A stretch of 64,000 nt of DNA, taken from Microbacterium sufflavum (GTDB lineage: Bacteria; Actinomycetota; Actinomycetes; Actinomycetales; Microbacteriaceae). The position numbers were made by a program, and so were the translations under genes. Below, piece after piece: positions 43,908 to 52,630 of this stretch. The notes beneath the pieces were generated by a model that was not told where the DNA came from, did not search any database, and worked only from the letters and a program-made list of their open reading frames with translations. The stretch spans positions 1,240,001 through 1,304,000 of the forward strand of contig NZ_CP078076.1 in NCBI RefSeq assembly GCF_023101165.1. Reading direction: 5' to 3'. The first letter of the stretch is position 1. The number at the start of each line of letters is the position of its first letter.

Positions 43908-44720
43908 TCAGTACTGGCCGAGCGCGAGGCCCTTGGCGAAGAACCGCTGGGTGCAGAGGAACAGGATGACGGTGGGCAGCGACACCAGCACGGCCGCGGC
44001 GAGCACGACCGACATCTGCGCGCCGCCGTAGGTGCTCTGCATGCCCGACAGCGTGGTGATGATGGGGCGGATGTCGTCGGACTGGCTGAGCGTGAGGCCG
44101 AGCAGCAGGTCGTTCCACACGAACGTGGCCTGCAGGATGAAGATCGCGACCAGCGCGCTCGACGCCATCGGCAGGTACATCCGGGTGAAGATGCGCCAGG
44201 TGGTGGCGCCGTCGAGCACCGCGGCCTCGAACACGTTGTGCGCGACGCCGGTGAAGAAGTTGCGCATCACGAACGCCGAGAACGGCACCGAGATCACGGT
44301 GTAGATCATGATCATGCCGAGCCGGGTGTCGAAGAGCCCGGTGCGGGAGTAGGCGTCGAACAGGGGCAGCAGCACCATCTGCAGCGGGAACACCGTGCCG
44401 CCGAAGATCACGACGAACCACAGGAAGCCGCGCTTGAGGCGCAGGGCCACGATCGCGAAGCCGGCCGCCGCACCCACGAGCACGGCGATGGTGGGCGACA
44501 CGATCGAGTAGATGAGGGTGCTGACGATGCTGTCGCCGATGCCGGAGAGCTCGAGCGCCTGGCCGAAGTTCTCGAACAGGTGGAAGTCGGTGGGGATCCA
44601 CGACTCCTTCGACGTGAAGGTGGTCGGGTCCTTCATGGCATTCACGACCAGCAGGTACGCGGGCAGCAGCCACACGATCCCGAGGACGACGAGCACGGCG
44701 GTGCGGATGATCTTCGACAT
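43908..44720 (-). CDS. Carbohydrate ABC transporter permease, MalG type
   Basis: A 270-residue six-helix permease. EAAVLDGATTWRIF is the EAA loop, and FVWNDLLLGLTLSQSDD follows. It begins with WLLPAYLLVVNAMKDPTTF, the full first helix that the copy at the left window edge lacks. The ATG shares a base with the MalF-type stop (TGATG). Works with the MalF partner and the lipoprotein upstream; the ATPase is not encoded here, so a shared MsmK-type ATPase elsewhere is likely. Confidence 0.93.
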   Translation of the reverse strand: MSKIIRTAVLVVLGIVWLLPAYLLVVNAMKDPTTFTSKESWIPTDFHLFENFGQALELSGIGDSIVSTLIYSIVSPTIAVLVGAAAGFAIVALRLKRGFLWFVVIFGGTVFPLQMVLLPLFDAYSRTGLFDTRLGMIMIYTVISVPFSAFVMRNFFTGVAHNVFEAAVLDGATTWRIFTRMYLPMASSALVAIFILQATFVWNDLLLGLTLSQSDDIRPIITTLSGMQSTYGGAQMSVVLAAAVLVSLPTVILFLCTQRFFAKGLALGQY

Positions 44721-45595
44721 CACATCTCCTTCTTCGGGGAGAGCTGCTGGCGCAGGTACAGCACCGAGGCGACGAGGGTGATCACGGTCAGGAACACCGC
44801 GATCGCGGAGCCGAGGCCGTAGTCGCTGTTCACGAACGTCTCCTTGTACATCGTCAGCGCGAGGGTCTCGGAGACGGTGCCTGGTCCGCCCTTGGTCATG
44901 CCCCACACGATGTCGAAGGTCTTGAGGCTCGCGACGATCGAGAGCCCGACGACCACGGCGGTGAGCGGGCGCAGCATGGGCCACAGGATGCTCGTGAAGA
45001 GGCGGACGCCGCCGGCGCCGTCGATGCGCGCGGCCTCCAGGGGCTCCTTCGGGATGGCCTGGAGCCCGATCGTGAACAACAGCGCGTTCACGCCGACGCC
45101 CTGCCACGACGAGGCGATGATCATCACGACGGTGTTGAGCGGGGCGTCGAGCAGCCACCGGGGCGGGTCGGTGATCCCGAACGCCGCGAGGGCCTGGTCG
45201 AGCGCGCCGCCCGAGGAGAGGATGAACGACCACACCACGCCGACGCCGATGCCGGAGAGGGCGTAGGGGATGAGGAACGGGAGGCGCAGCCAGATGCCCC
45301 CGCCGAGGTTCCAGGTGAGCAGCGCGATCGCCAGGCCGATGCCGACCGGGATGATCAGGGTGCCGATCACCCAGAGCACGGTGTTCATCGCGGAGCCCAC
45401 GAAGTCGGCGTCGGTGAACATCTCGACGTAGTTGTCGAGCCCGATCCAGTCGGGACTGCCGAGGCCGTTGTACGACGTGAAGCTGAGGAACACCGTCCAC
45501 AGCAGCGGGAGGTAGAGCAGGACCGCCACCAGGATCACGCCCGGGGCGACGAAGCCCCGGGCGGACCACTGGTACGGCGTCTTCTGATGCGCCAT
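44720..45595 (-). CDS. Carbohydrate ABC transporter permease, MalF type
   Basis: A 291-residue six-helix permease with EAARIDGAGGVRLF, then LRPLTAVVVGLSIVASLKTF. N-terminal GFVAPGVILVAVLLYLPLLW starts the first helix. Eight bases separate its start from the binding-protein stop. Its partner is the MalG-type protein at 43908. Confidence 0.93.
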   Translation of the reverse strand: MAHQKTPYQWSARGFVAPGVILVAVLLYLPLLWTVFLSFTSYNGLGSPDWIGLDNYVEMFTDADFVGSAMNTVLWVIGTLIIPVGIGLAIALLTWNLGGGIWLRLPFLIPYALSGIGVGVVWSFILSSGGALDQALAAFGITDPPRWLLDAPLNTVVMIIASSWQGVGVNALLFTIGLQAIPKEPLEAARIDGAGGVRLFTSILWPMLRPLTAVVVGLSIVASLKTFDIVWGMTKGGPGTVSETLALTMYKETFVNSDYGLGSAIAVFLTVITLVASVLYLRQQLSPKKEM

Positions 45596-45603
45596 CCGCT
45601 CGC

Positions 45604-46878
45604 TTACTCCTGCTCTGCCCAGTACTTGTCAGCCGTCGCCTGGATCTTCTCCAGGAACGGCATCGGGTCGCCCGGGTTGGCGTTGAAGGCGCCGAACTGC
45701 TCGATCGCGGTGGTCACGATCTCGGTGGGCATGGCCTCGAAGAACCGGTCGTAGAGGGAGTAGTCGTCGCCGGCGATCTGCTCGCCGAGCTCGGCCAGGG
45801 CGGGGTCGGCGACCTCGGCCTTCGGGTTGAACGCCACGTCGCCGTGGGCGTCGTTCCACGCGGTCTGCGCCTCGGGCGACATCCACCACTCGGCGTAGGC
45901 GAGTCCGAGGTCGCGCTGCTTCGAGTTCTCGGCCGTGCAGATCGGGCCGGACTCGACGGCCACCGGGGTGGTGTCGAGGTCGCCGTTCACCGCGGGGATC
46001 GCGAACATGCCGTAGTCGTCGGTGGTCATGCCGGCGCCTTCGAGGTTGCCGGCGAAGAACGTGCCAAAGTTGATCATGGCGTAGTCGCCCTGCTTGAGCC
46101 CGACCGCGGGGTCGGTGGTGCTGCCCGCGTCGCTGAACCAGCCGTTCTCCTGCTCCTCGAGCCACACGTTCATGACATCGACGACCTCGGGGTCGGTGTA
46201 CTTCACGTCGCCCGTGGTGAGCCCGGCGTACAGGTCGGGGTCGGTGGAGGCGACGAGGTGCTGGAACCACTGGAAGGTGAACAGCACGCTGGTCTGGTAG
46301 TACGGGGTGACCCCGGCGTCCTTCAGGGTCTCGGCGGCGGTGTTCAGCTCGTCCCACGTGGTGGGCACCTCGATGCCGTTGTCGGCGAAGGCGGCCTTGT
46401 TGTAGAACATGATCCAGTAGGCGATGTTCATGGGCACGCAGTACTGCTTGCCGTCGAACGTGTAGCTGTCGCGCAGGTCTTGACTCACCCAGCCCTCGTC
46501 GACGGCCTTGCTCCAGATGTCGGTGGTCTCGGCCACCAGGCCCTCGTCGACCAGCTGCTTGAGCGAGTCGCCGGTGTGCCACGTGAACAGGCCGGGCGAC
46601 TTGTCGGTGCGGAACGACTGCTTGATGAAGGCGTCGTACTGGTTGGCGTCGGAGTAGCCGGTGGTCTTGAGGGTGATGTCGACGGCGTCGCCGCTGACCT
46701 CGTTGAGCGACTCGAAGTCGGGCTTCCACGCCGCCTTGTCGGTGTAGAAGTTGAGCGTGCCGGTGATCTCTCCGCCTTCGGCGCCTCCGCCTCCGGAGTC
46801 GCCGGAGCAGCCGGCGAGAGCCAGGGTGCCGAGGAGGAGACCGGCCGCGGCGGCGGCGATCGTGCGTCGCGAAATCAT
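45604..46878 (-). CDS. Sugar ABC transporter substrate-binding lipoprotein (SBP family 1)
   Basis: A 424-residue lipoprotein: signal with RR, hydrophobic core and lipobox ALAGC (C24), then a Gly/Ser-rich linker (about residues 25-37). The mature part resembles MalE-type proteins, with LFTWHTGDSLKQLVDEG and a long run of aromatic residues for sugar stacking. First gene of the operon SBP-MalF-MalG-glycosidase on the minus strand, with a LacI-type site upstream at 46900. The sugar is unknown; the mannose-6-phosphate isomerase beside it suggests mannose or a manno-oligosaccharide. Confidence 0.92.
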   Translation of the reverse strand: MISRRTIAAAAAGLLLGTLALAGCSGDSGGGGAEGGEITGTLNFYTDKAAWKPDFESLNEVSGDAVDITLKTTGYSDANQYDAFIKQSFRTDKSPGLFTWHTGDSLKQLVDEGLVAETTDIWSKAVDEGWVSQDLRDSYTFDGKQYCVPMNIAYWIMFYNKAAFADNGIEVPTTWDELNTAAETLKDAGVTPYYQTSVLFTFQWFQHLVASTDPDLYAGLTTGDVKYTDPEVVDVMNVWLEEQENGWFSDAGSTTDPAVGLKQGDYAMINFGTFFAGNLEGAGMTTDDYGMFAIPAVNGDLDTTPVAVESGPICTAENSKQRDLGLAYAEWWMSPEAQTAWNDAHGDVAFNPKAEVADPALAELGEQIAGDDYSLYDRFFEAMPTEIVTTAIEQFGAFNANPGDPMPFLEKIQATADKYWAEQE

Positions 46879-46899
46879 TCAGAACTCCCTTGTTCGTGT

Positions 46900-46934
46900 T
46901 GGTATCGTTACCAGAAATCTGGTCTCACGATACC
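46900..46934. promoter_or_regulatory. LacI-type operator of the sugar transporter operon
   Basis: TGGTATCGTTACCA (46900-46913) is a near-perfect inverted repeat resembling the sites at 49835 and 50949. GGTATCGT (46901-46908) also pairs exactly with ACGATACC (46927-46934), and CCAGAAATCTGG lies between them. It is 22 bases upstream of the lipoprotein start. Confidence 0.65.
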
Positions 46935-47014
46935 GAGGTGATGACGGCGGTGCAAGGGATTCCCGGGTGGGATCCTCGCGGTGATGTCTCGTGCTGTGTG
47001 TCGGGTGTCGATGT

Positions 47015-48853
47015 TCAGTTGTCACCCGTGCGCGTGCCGCGCACGGAGGCCTTGACGGTCGCGAAGCGCGGGCTCCGCGAGTTCTCGGTGCGCTCGATCC
47101 GGTACGCGCCCACCGCGGCCGGCACGATGAACGTCTCGGCGTAGTGGATCACGAAGGGCTCGAACGCCGCGGTGGGGCTGACCACGCGCACCTCGTCGCC
47201 CTCCACCAGGTTGATCACGTTGACCGTGCCGTCGGTGTCGTGATCGGCGCCCTGCGCGAACCAGTGCCGGCGCACCTCGATGAACTCCAGCTCGTGCAGT
47301 CCCGTGCGCTCCTCGGTGACCTCGTCATCGGTGTGCAGGGTCTCGACGCGGTCGACCAGGTTCTCCATCACCCAGGTGGTGTCGCGGCCCCACTGGATGT
47401 TGCGGGCGCCGTGGTCGAGGTGCACGGGGCGGGGGATGCCGTCGAGGCCCACGCGGCCCCAGTCCCACAGCTTGAACGTGAAGATGAACGGCGTCGCCGA
47501 GATCTCCAGCACCATCGAGTTCGACCCCGATGCGTGCACGGTGCCCGCGGGGATCAGGAAGTGGTCGTGCTTGCGGGCGGGGAACGAGTTGACGTACTTC
47601 TCGGCGGGGAACGGGTGCTCGCCGTCCTGCGCGGTCGCCAGATCCTGCAGCATCTCGGCGGGGTCGATGCCCTCCTTGGTGCCCAGGTACACGACCGCGT
47701 CGTCGCCGACGTCGAGCATGTAGTAGCTCTCGTCCTGCGTGTAGTGCATGCCGAACGTGTTCTGGATGTAGTCCGTCAGCGGATGCACCTGCAGGCTGAG
47801 GTTGCCGCCGTCCATCGTGTCGAGGAAGTCGAAGCGGATGGGGAACTCGGCCCCGAAGCGCGCGAACGTCTTGGCGCCGAGCAGATCGACCGGGCGGCTG
47901 AACACCAGGTCGAGCGCGGGCAGCTCGATCACGCCGCCGTCGCCCTCCAGCAGCAGCGAGTTCTCCTCGGGCACGCAGTCGAAGCACCACGCGTAGTTGT
48001 CCTTCGAGGGGTCGAGCCCGATGAGGTTCTTCATCCACTGCCCGCCCCACACGCCGGGGTCGAAGAACGGCACGACGCGGAACGGGCGGTGCGCCGCATC
48101 CTTCAGGGCCTGCCGGAAGGCCGTGCCCGTGATCATGCCCGCGTCGGGGGAGTCGGGGTGCGGTTCGGCCGGGGCGATCGCGTTGCCGTCGAGCACGAAG
48201 TCGAGCGTGTCGAACAGCGTGCGCTTGTGGCGGTCGGCCACCCGCCACTCCACGAAGAACCCGCGCTTGTACTTGCGCAGGTTGTCCTCGCCGGGGTTGT
48301 CGGCGCGCCAGTTCGTGGCCCCCTGGCGCTGCCGCAGCTGGATCTCCCAGCGGGCCATGTCGACCAGCACGGTCGCGGAGGCTCCGGCCAGACGGTCCTC
48401 GAGCAGCGCCGCGCCCCAGCCGACCACGACCGTCGGGGTTCCGGTGACCGCGGCCGCGAGCGCGTCGAGGCGCTCGGCGTCGTAGAAGTCGTCCAGGGTG
48501 AAGTGGCTCATGACGCCGAAGACCCGGTCGTCGGTGAGGTTCGGGGCGATCAGCCGCTCGACCTCGGCGACCGGACGCGCCGCGGTCTCCACGTCGGTGA
48601 GGGTCCAGGCGGGAAGGGCGGCCTCCACCTGGGCGGCGAGCGCGGGCACGTCGACGCCGGGGTAGGTGTCCACCAGCAGCACGGGCGCCGTGCCCGTCAC
48701 GCGGGCGCGGGCCTCGGCGAGCTCGGCGGCGGCGGCCCACGCCTCGGCACCGCGCAGGATGCGCTCGCCCGGCGGCAGCGCCACGGTCGGCTGGGTGTCG
48801 TAGCGACCCCGGGTGGTGTGCCCTTCGTGCATGTCGCTGATCGGCGCGGTCAC
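47015..48853 (-). CDS. Two-domain protein: degenerate kinase-like domain plus type I mannose-6-phosphate isomerase
   Basis: A 612-residue protein. Residues about 265-600 match class I mannose-6-phosphate isomerases: VWGGQWMKNLIGL, NLSLQVHP (zinc His in QxH), and FLIPAGTVHASGSNSMVLEIS. The N-terminal 250 residues look like a nucleoside-kinase-type Rossmann domain (PVLLVDTYPGVDVPALAAQV, VFGVMSHFTLDDFYD, ATVLVDMARWEIQL), but the P-loop lysine and the following Thr/Ser are missing (GVDVPAL), so it is probably non-catalytic. The GTG overlaps the ROK stop, and AGGAGG precedes it. Interconverts mannose-6-phosphate and fructose-6-phosphate after phosphorylation by the ROK kinase. Confidence 0.8.
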   Translation of the reverse strand: MTAPISDMHEGHTTRGRYDTQPTVALPPGERILRGAEAWAAAAELAEARARVTGTAPVLLVDTYPGVDVPALAAQVEAALPAWTLTDVETAARPVAEVERLIAPNLTDDRVFGVMSHFTLDDFYDAERLDALAAAVTGTPTVVVGWGAALLEDRLAGASATVLVDMARWEIQLRQRQGATNWRADNPGEDNLRKYKRGFFVEWRVADRHKRTLFDTLDFVLDGNAIAPAEPHPDSPDAGMITGTAFRQALKDAAHRPFRVVPFFDPGVWGGQWMKNLIGLDPSKDNYAWCFDCVPEENSLLLEGDGGVIELPALDLVFSRPVDLLGAKTFARFGAEFPIRFDFLDTMDGGNLSLQVHPLTDYIQNTFGMHYTQDESYYMLDVGDDAVVYLGTKEGIDPAEMLQDLATAQDGEHPFPAEKYVNSFPARKHDHFLIPAGTVHASGSNSMVLEISATPFIFTFKLWDWGRVGLDGIPRPVHLDHGARNIQWGRDTTWVMENLVDRVETLHTDDEVTEERTGLHELEFIEVRRHWFAQGADHDTDGTVNVINLVEGDEVRVVSPTAAFEPFVIHYAETFIVPAAVGAYRIERTENSRSPRFATVKASVRGTRTGDN

Positions 48854-49815
48854 TGGTCCTCCTGCGGTGGTGCGGTGCGGGGTGCGGTCGTCGGCTCCGG
48901 GGTCCCCGATGGGGCCGGGCGCGACGAGGGGTTCGAGGGTGCGGATGAGGCGGCGGTGGCGGACGCCGCGGCGTCGCGGGCGAGGACGCTGAGGCCGCGG
49001 GCGACCGAGAGCTCCGGCTCGGGCGGCACGACGAGGCGCGGGGGCGTGAGCGACGGCCACAGGCGTGCGCGCAGGTACTCGTCGACGGGCGTGCTGATCG
49101 CGGCGCCCGCGCGGAGGATGCCCCCGGAGAGGATCACCACGGCCGGGTCGTAGGAGTGCACCAGGCTCGTGACGACCGCGCCCCAGACATGCAGGAAGCG
49201 GTCGCGGAGCTCGGGGTGCGCGTCGGTCGTGAAGACCTCGGTCATGCTCACGCCCGCCGGCAGGGCGCGGGTGCTGGCGAGCGCTTCACCGCAGCCGATG
49301 TTGCCGCACGGGCAGGTGGGGCCGTCGAGGTCGACCGTGAGGTGTCCGCCGAGGATGCCCGCGTGACCCGTGCGGCCGCGGAGCGCGACCCCGTCGAGGA
49401 GCGCGGCTGTACCGATGCCCGTGCCCAGTGTGACCAGCACGGCGTCGCGCTCGCCGAGGGCGCTGCCCGCGGAGGTCTCGCCGATCAGTGCCGCGCGGGC
49501 GTCGTTCTCCACCACGGCGGGCAGCCCGAACTCCGCGCGGGCCCAGGTGCCGAGGTCGAAGTCGCGGAGGAAGTCGTACTTGGCGTTCGCGTGCCGCATG
49601 CGACCGGTCGCGGGGTCGACCACGCCGGGGACGGCGATGCCCACGGCGTCGGCCTCGGCACCGAGTTCGCTCAGGAGACGGCGGGCGTCGAGGGCCGCGT
49701 CGGCGAGGTCGGCGGCGGTGCCGCGCACGGGGAGCCGGTTCGACGCGAGGACGCGGTCGCCGTCGATGACGGCCAGCTTGATCTCGGTTCCCCCGAAATC
49801 GATGCACAGCTCCAT
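48850..49815 (-). CDS. ROK family sugar kinase
   Basis: A 321-residue ATP-dependent hexokinase-type enzyme. DFGGTEIKLAVI is the phosphate-1 loop, VVENDARAALIGE includes the catalytic Asp, and LDGPTCPCGNIGCGEALAS is the ROK zinc motif with three Cys. The last 45 residues are an unusual Ser/Pro/Ala-rich tail. ATG 49815 is preferred: AGGAGG stands just before it, whereas an upstream start at 49869 would cross the operator. Probably phosphorylates mannose or a related hexose for the isomerase gene that overlaps it. Confidence 0.9.
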   Translation of the reverse strand: MELCIDFGGTEIKLAVIDGDRVLASNRLPVRGTAADLADAALDARRLLSELGAEADAVGIAVPGVVDPATGRMRHANAKYDFLRDFDLGTWARAEFGLPAVVENDARAALIGETSAGSALGERDAVLVTLGTGIGTAALLDGVALRGRTGHAGILGGHLTVDLDGPTCPCGNIGCGEALASTRALPAGVSMTEVFTTDAHPELRDRFLHVWGAVVTSLVHSYDPAVVILSGGILRAGAAISTPVDEYLRARLWPSLTPPRLVVPPEPELSVARGLSVLARDAAASATAASSAPSNPSSRPAPSGTPEPTTAPRTAPPQEDQ

Positions 49816-49834
49816 CCGGCCTCCTCGTCGATGA

Positions 49835-49850
49835 TTGGTAACGTTATCAA
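49835..49850. promoter_or_regulatory. LacI-type operator before the ROK-isomerase operon
   Basis: TTGGTAACGTTATCAA, 16-bp palindrome with one mismatch, 20 bases upstream of the ROK start and 41 bases downstream of the LacI stop. Best match to the LacI-family consensus in the window. Confidence 0.75.
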
Positions 49851-49890
49851 CGCGGACGAGGAGTGTCAACCATCCGCGGCGAGGGGTGGT

Positions 49891-50913
49891 TCAGCGCACG
49901 CCGCGGAGCGACACCGGCAGCTCGACCTCGCGGGCGGGCGCCTCGCGGTCGCCGCCGTCGAGACGGTCGAGCAGCAGGCGGGCGGCCGTGCGACCGAGCT
50001 CGCGCGGGTCGTGGTCGATCACGCTGATGGGCACGGGCGACAGCTCGGCGAGCTCGAAGTCGTCGAAGCTCAGCAGCTCGGGGAAGTCGGCCGGAGCACG
50101 AAGCCCCGTGGCGAGCTGCGTGCTGATCTCCTTGAGCGCGCCGATCGCGTTGCGGTTGTTGGCGCAGAAGATCGCCGTCGGCGGGTTCTTGGCCCGCAGC
50201 AGCGCGCGGGTGGCATCGCGCGCCTGCTCGACGGTCTGCTGGTTCGTGGCGACCAGGTGCGGGTCGACCCGGACGCCGCGCGTCTCCATCGCCCGCACGA
50301 ACCCGGCATGGCGGCGCTCGCCGGTGAAGATCGACAGGGCGTTGCCGAGATAACCGATGCGGGTGTGACCGCCGTCGATCAGGGCCGTGGTGCCGCGGAA
50401 CGCGCCGTCTTCGTCGGCGAGCACCACGCTGTCGGCCGCGAGCCCGTCGATGCGGCGCGAGGCCAGCACCACCGGCACGCCCTGGTTCTGCGAGTGGGCG
50501 AGGTGCGTGGAGGTGGTGCTCGCGGGCACCACGATGAGTCCGTCGACGCGACGCCCGAGGAAGTCGCCGACGAGCTCGGCCTCGCGGGCGGCGTCCTCCG
50601 AGGTGTTGCCGAGCAGGATGCGGCGTCCGGTGAGGGCGGCCTCCTCCTCCACGCCGAGTGCGAAGGTGCTGTAGTACGGGTTGGCGATGTTGGTGATCGC
50701 GACGCCGATGAGTCCGCTGCTGTGACCCGGGCGGATGCTGCGGGCGTTCTCGTTGCGGTGATACCCGAGCTCGGCGACCGCGGCGAGCACCCGCTGCTGC
50801 ACCTCGGGCTTCACGTTCACGCCGCCGGACAGCGTGCGTGACACCGTCATGGGGCTGACGCCCGCGCGCTGGGCGACCTCCTTCACGGTCGGCCGGTGCG
50901 CCCTCTCGCTCAT
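49891..50913 (-). CDS. LacI-family transcriptional repressor
   Basis: A 340-residue repressor: helix-turn-helix PTVKEVAQRAGVSPMTVSRTLSG, hinge ENARSIRPGHSSG, then a periplasmic-binding-protein-like sensor domain with dimer core LIGVAITNIANPYYS. Followed at once by ROK and the isomerase. TAACGTTA-like sites precede its own gene, the ROK operon and the lipoprotein operon, so it probably controls all three and is induced by the imported sugar or its phosphate. Confidence 0.93.
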   Translation of the reverse strand: MSERAHRPTVKEVAQRAGVSPMTVSRTLSGGVNVKPEVQQRVLAAVAELGYHRNENARSIRPGHSSGLIGVAITNIANPYYSTFALGVEEEAALTGRRILLGNTSEDAAREAELVGDFLGRRVDGLIVVPASTTSTHLAHSQNQGVPVVLASRRIDGLAADSVVLADEDGAFRGTTALIDGGHTRIGYLGNALSIFTGERRHAGFVRAMETRGVRVDPHLVATNQQTVEQARDATRALLRAKNPPTAIFCANNRNAIGALKEISTQLATGLRAPADFPELLSFDDFELAELSPVPISVIDHDPRELGRTAARLLLDRLDGGDREAPAREVELPVSLRGVR

Positions 50914-50948
50914 TGCTGCCTCCGAGCCGTGGTGTCCGCGATCTGAAG

Positions 50949-50960
50949 GGAACGTTATCA
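50949..50960. promoter_or_regulatory. LacI-type operator before the LacI gene
   Basis: GGAACGTTATCA, on the minus strand TGATAACGTTCC: one half is the consensus half-site TGATAAC, the other is degraded. It is 36 bases upstream of the LacI start and suggests mild autoregulation. Confidence 0.5.
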
Positions 50961-51119
50961 GCGAAGCCGCGCGGCGGCGGTCAGGGTGCGCGAGGTCCGC
51001 CGTGGATCGGAGGAGTGGTGCGCAGATGCGGCCGGCGCCGTGGGCAGAAACACGGTGTCAAGGCCCTCTTCGCTGTCGGTCGCCCCACGTAGAAAGGAGG
51101 GACGACGAAAGGCAGGGGC

Positions 51120-51347
51120 ATGGCCGCAGGTGACATCGAGACCTTCTCGCGCAACGGGATCTGGTTCAACCGCATCCAGGGCGAGTCGCACACGCTCGGG
51201 AGCAGCTTCGAGTCGATGGACGAGGCGGTGAAGGTCGGTCGCGGGGCGGCGGTCGCGCGACAGGTGCAGCACTTCGTGCGCACCGAGGAAGGGCCGTCCG
51301 AGGATGTCGCTCCGAACGAGGCGCACCCGCGCGACCTGATGTGGTGA
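51120..51347 (+). CDS. DUF2188-like small protein
   Basis: A 75-residue protein with GIWFNRIQGESHTLGSSFESM and a DEAVKVGRGAAVAR helix, the compact beta-alpha pattern of DUF2188 proteins. GAAAGGAGGGA occurs about 30 bases upstream and AGGCAGGGGC just before the ATG. It ends overlapping the BKACE-like gene, so the two are coupled. Function of the family is unknown. Confidence 0.72.
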   Translation: MAAGDIETFSRNGIWFNRIQGESHTLGSSFESMDEAVKVGRGAAVARQVQHFVRTEEGPSEDVAPNEAHPRDLMW

Positions 51348-52078
51348 ACGCGCCGATGCTGCTGCAGGTGTGCGCGAACGGCGCGCGCGAGGTGGCGTCG
51401 CATCCCTGGCTGAGCGCCGACGAGACGGTGGTCGCGCAAGACGCCGCGGCGGCGCTCGAGGCCGGTGCGGCGGAGGTGCACGTGCACCCGAAGGATGCGT
51501 CGGGCCGCGATTCGCTCGACTCGCGGGACGTGGAGCGGTGGCTCGGGGCCGTCCGCGCGGCATGCCCCGGGGTGCCCGTGGGCGTGACCACCGGCGCGTG
51601 GGCGGAGCCCGACGTGTCGCGACGGCTCGCCGCGATCGAGTCGTGGACCGAGCTGCCCGACTACGCCTCGGTGAACTGGCACGAGGCGGGGGCCGATGAG
51701 GTGGCCGCCCTGCTGCGGCGTCGCGGGATCGGCGTGGAGGCGGGGATCTGGGACGCGGCGGGCCTGGAGGTGTGGCGGCACTCGCCGGTGCGCGGGGACT
51801 GTGTGCGGGTGCTCGTCGAGTTACCCGACGAGGCGGCCGAGGTGGTGCGTGCGCACGCGGAGGGCCTGGTCGCGCACGTGGCCAAGGAGGAGCCCGACCT
51901 GCCGATCCTGCTGCACGGGGAGGAGCGGTCGGCCTGGGCCGCGCTCGACCTCGCCGTGGAGCTCGGGCTCGACACGCGGATCGGCCTGGAGGACGTGCTG
52001 CTGCTTCCCGACGGCACCGATGCCCCCGGCAACGCCGCCCTCGTCCGGGCGGCTCGCGCCCGCGGCGCCGGGGTGTGA
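51344..52078 (+). CDS. BKACE-like (3-keto-5-aminohexanoate cleavage family, DUF849) protein
   Basis: A 244-residue TIM-barrel protein of the beta-keto acid cleavage family: LLQVCANGAREVASHPWLS, AAEVHVHPKDASGRDSLD with the zinc-binding His pair, and GLDTRIGLEDVLLLPDG near the end. Family members condense or cleave beta-keto acids with acetyl-CoA. It is about 25-40 residues shorter than usual. GTG 51344 overlaps the upstream stop (GTGA); GTG 51341 is also possible. No pathway neighbours identify the substrate. Confidence 0.85.
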   Translation: MNAPMLLQVCANGAREVASHPWLSADETVVAQDAAAALEAGAAEVHVHPKDASGRDSLDSRDVERWLGAVRAACPGVPVGVTTGAWAEPDVSRRLAAIESWTELPDYASVNWHEAGADEVAALLRRRGIGVEAGIWDAAGLEVWRHSPVRGDCVRVLVELPDEAAEVVRAHAEGLVAHVAKEEPDLPILLHGEERSAWAALDLAVELGLDTRIGLEDVLLLPDGTDAPGNAALVRAARARGAGV

Positions 52079-52100
52079 CCCCGCGCCCGGTGGCGGTTCA

Positions 52101-52238
52101 GGGTCGAAACCGCTCCTCCCCGGGCGGCTTCCGGTGCGTTTCCCACCCCGCACGGGGGCGACCGCGGCTCGGTTGGCGTGCGGGGTCGGAATCGCTCCTC
52201 TCCGGGCGGCTTCCGGTGTGTTTTCCACCCCGCACGGC
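52101..52238. repeat. Imperfect direct repeat, two 56-bp copies
   Basis: Copies at 52101-52156 and 52183-52238, differing at a handful of bases, with the shared core CCGGGCGGCTTCCGGTG and an ending CCACCCCGCACGG. GCGCCCGGTGGCGG also flanks the pair on both sides (from 52083 and 52241). It fills the gap between the BKACE-like gene and the VOC gene, where it could be a processed terminator or dispersed repeat. Confidence 0.75.
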
Positions 52239-52255
52239 CCGCGCCCGGTGGCGGC

Positions 52256-52630
52256 TCAGGCCGCCCAGCCGCGCCAGTCCGGACGGTCGACGATGCAGAA
52301 GCGGTTGCCCTCGGGGTCTTCCATGATGATGTAGTCCGCGTCGTCGGGTCGGCCGTCCCAGTGCACCTCGCGCGCCCCGAGCCCGGCCAGTCGCCGGACC
52401 TCGGCGGCCTGGTCTTCGGCGTAGATGTCGAGGTGGATGCGCGGCGGCAGCACACGCTCGGAGTGGTGGGCGTCGAGCGCGATGCACGGCGTCTCGGCAT
52501 CGCGCGGTTTCAGCACGAGCCAGTCGTCCTCGGCGGGGTCGCGCTCCACATAGTCGAGGGCGGCTTTCCAGAACGCGGCTTGGGCCGGGAGGTCGTTCAC
52601 GCGGATCACGATCGACACGATCTTCAGCAT
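52256..52630 (-). CDS. VOC family protein (single-domain, glyoxalase-like)
   Basis: A 124-residue protein: IVIRVNDLPAQAAFWKAALDY and IHLDIYAEDQAAEVRRL, then YIIMEDPEGNRFCIVDRP, the usual order for the glyoxalase-like domain with a C-terminal Glu/Asp. The His in PPRIHLDI is the probable metal ligand. A hydrolase or resistance function cannot be told apart. Its 3' end includes the last flank of the repeat at 52241. Confidence 0.87.
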   Translation of the reverse strand: MLKIVSIVIRVNDLPAQAAFWKAALDYVERDPAEDDWLVLKPRDAETPCIALDAHHSERVLPPRIHLDIYAEDQAAEVRRLAGLGAREVHWDGRPDDADYIIMEDPEGNRFCIVDRPDWRGWAA

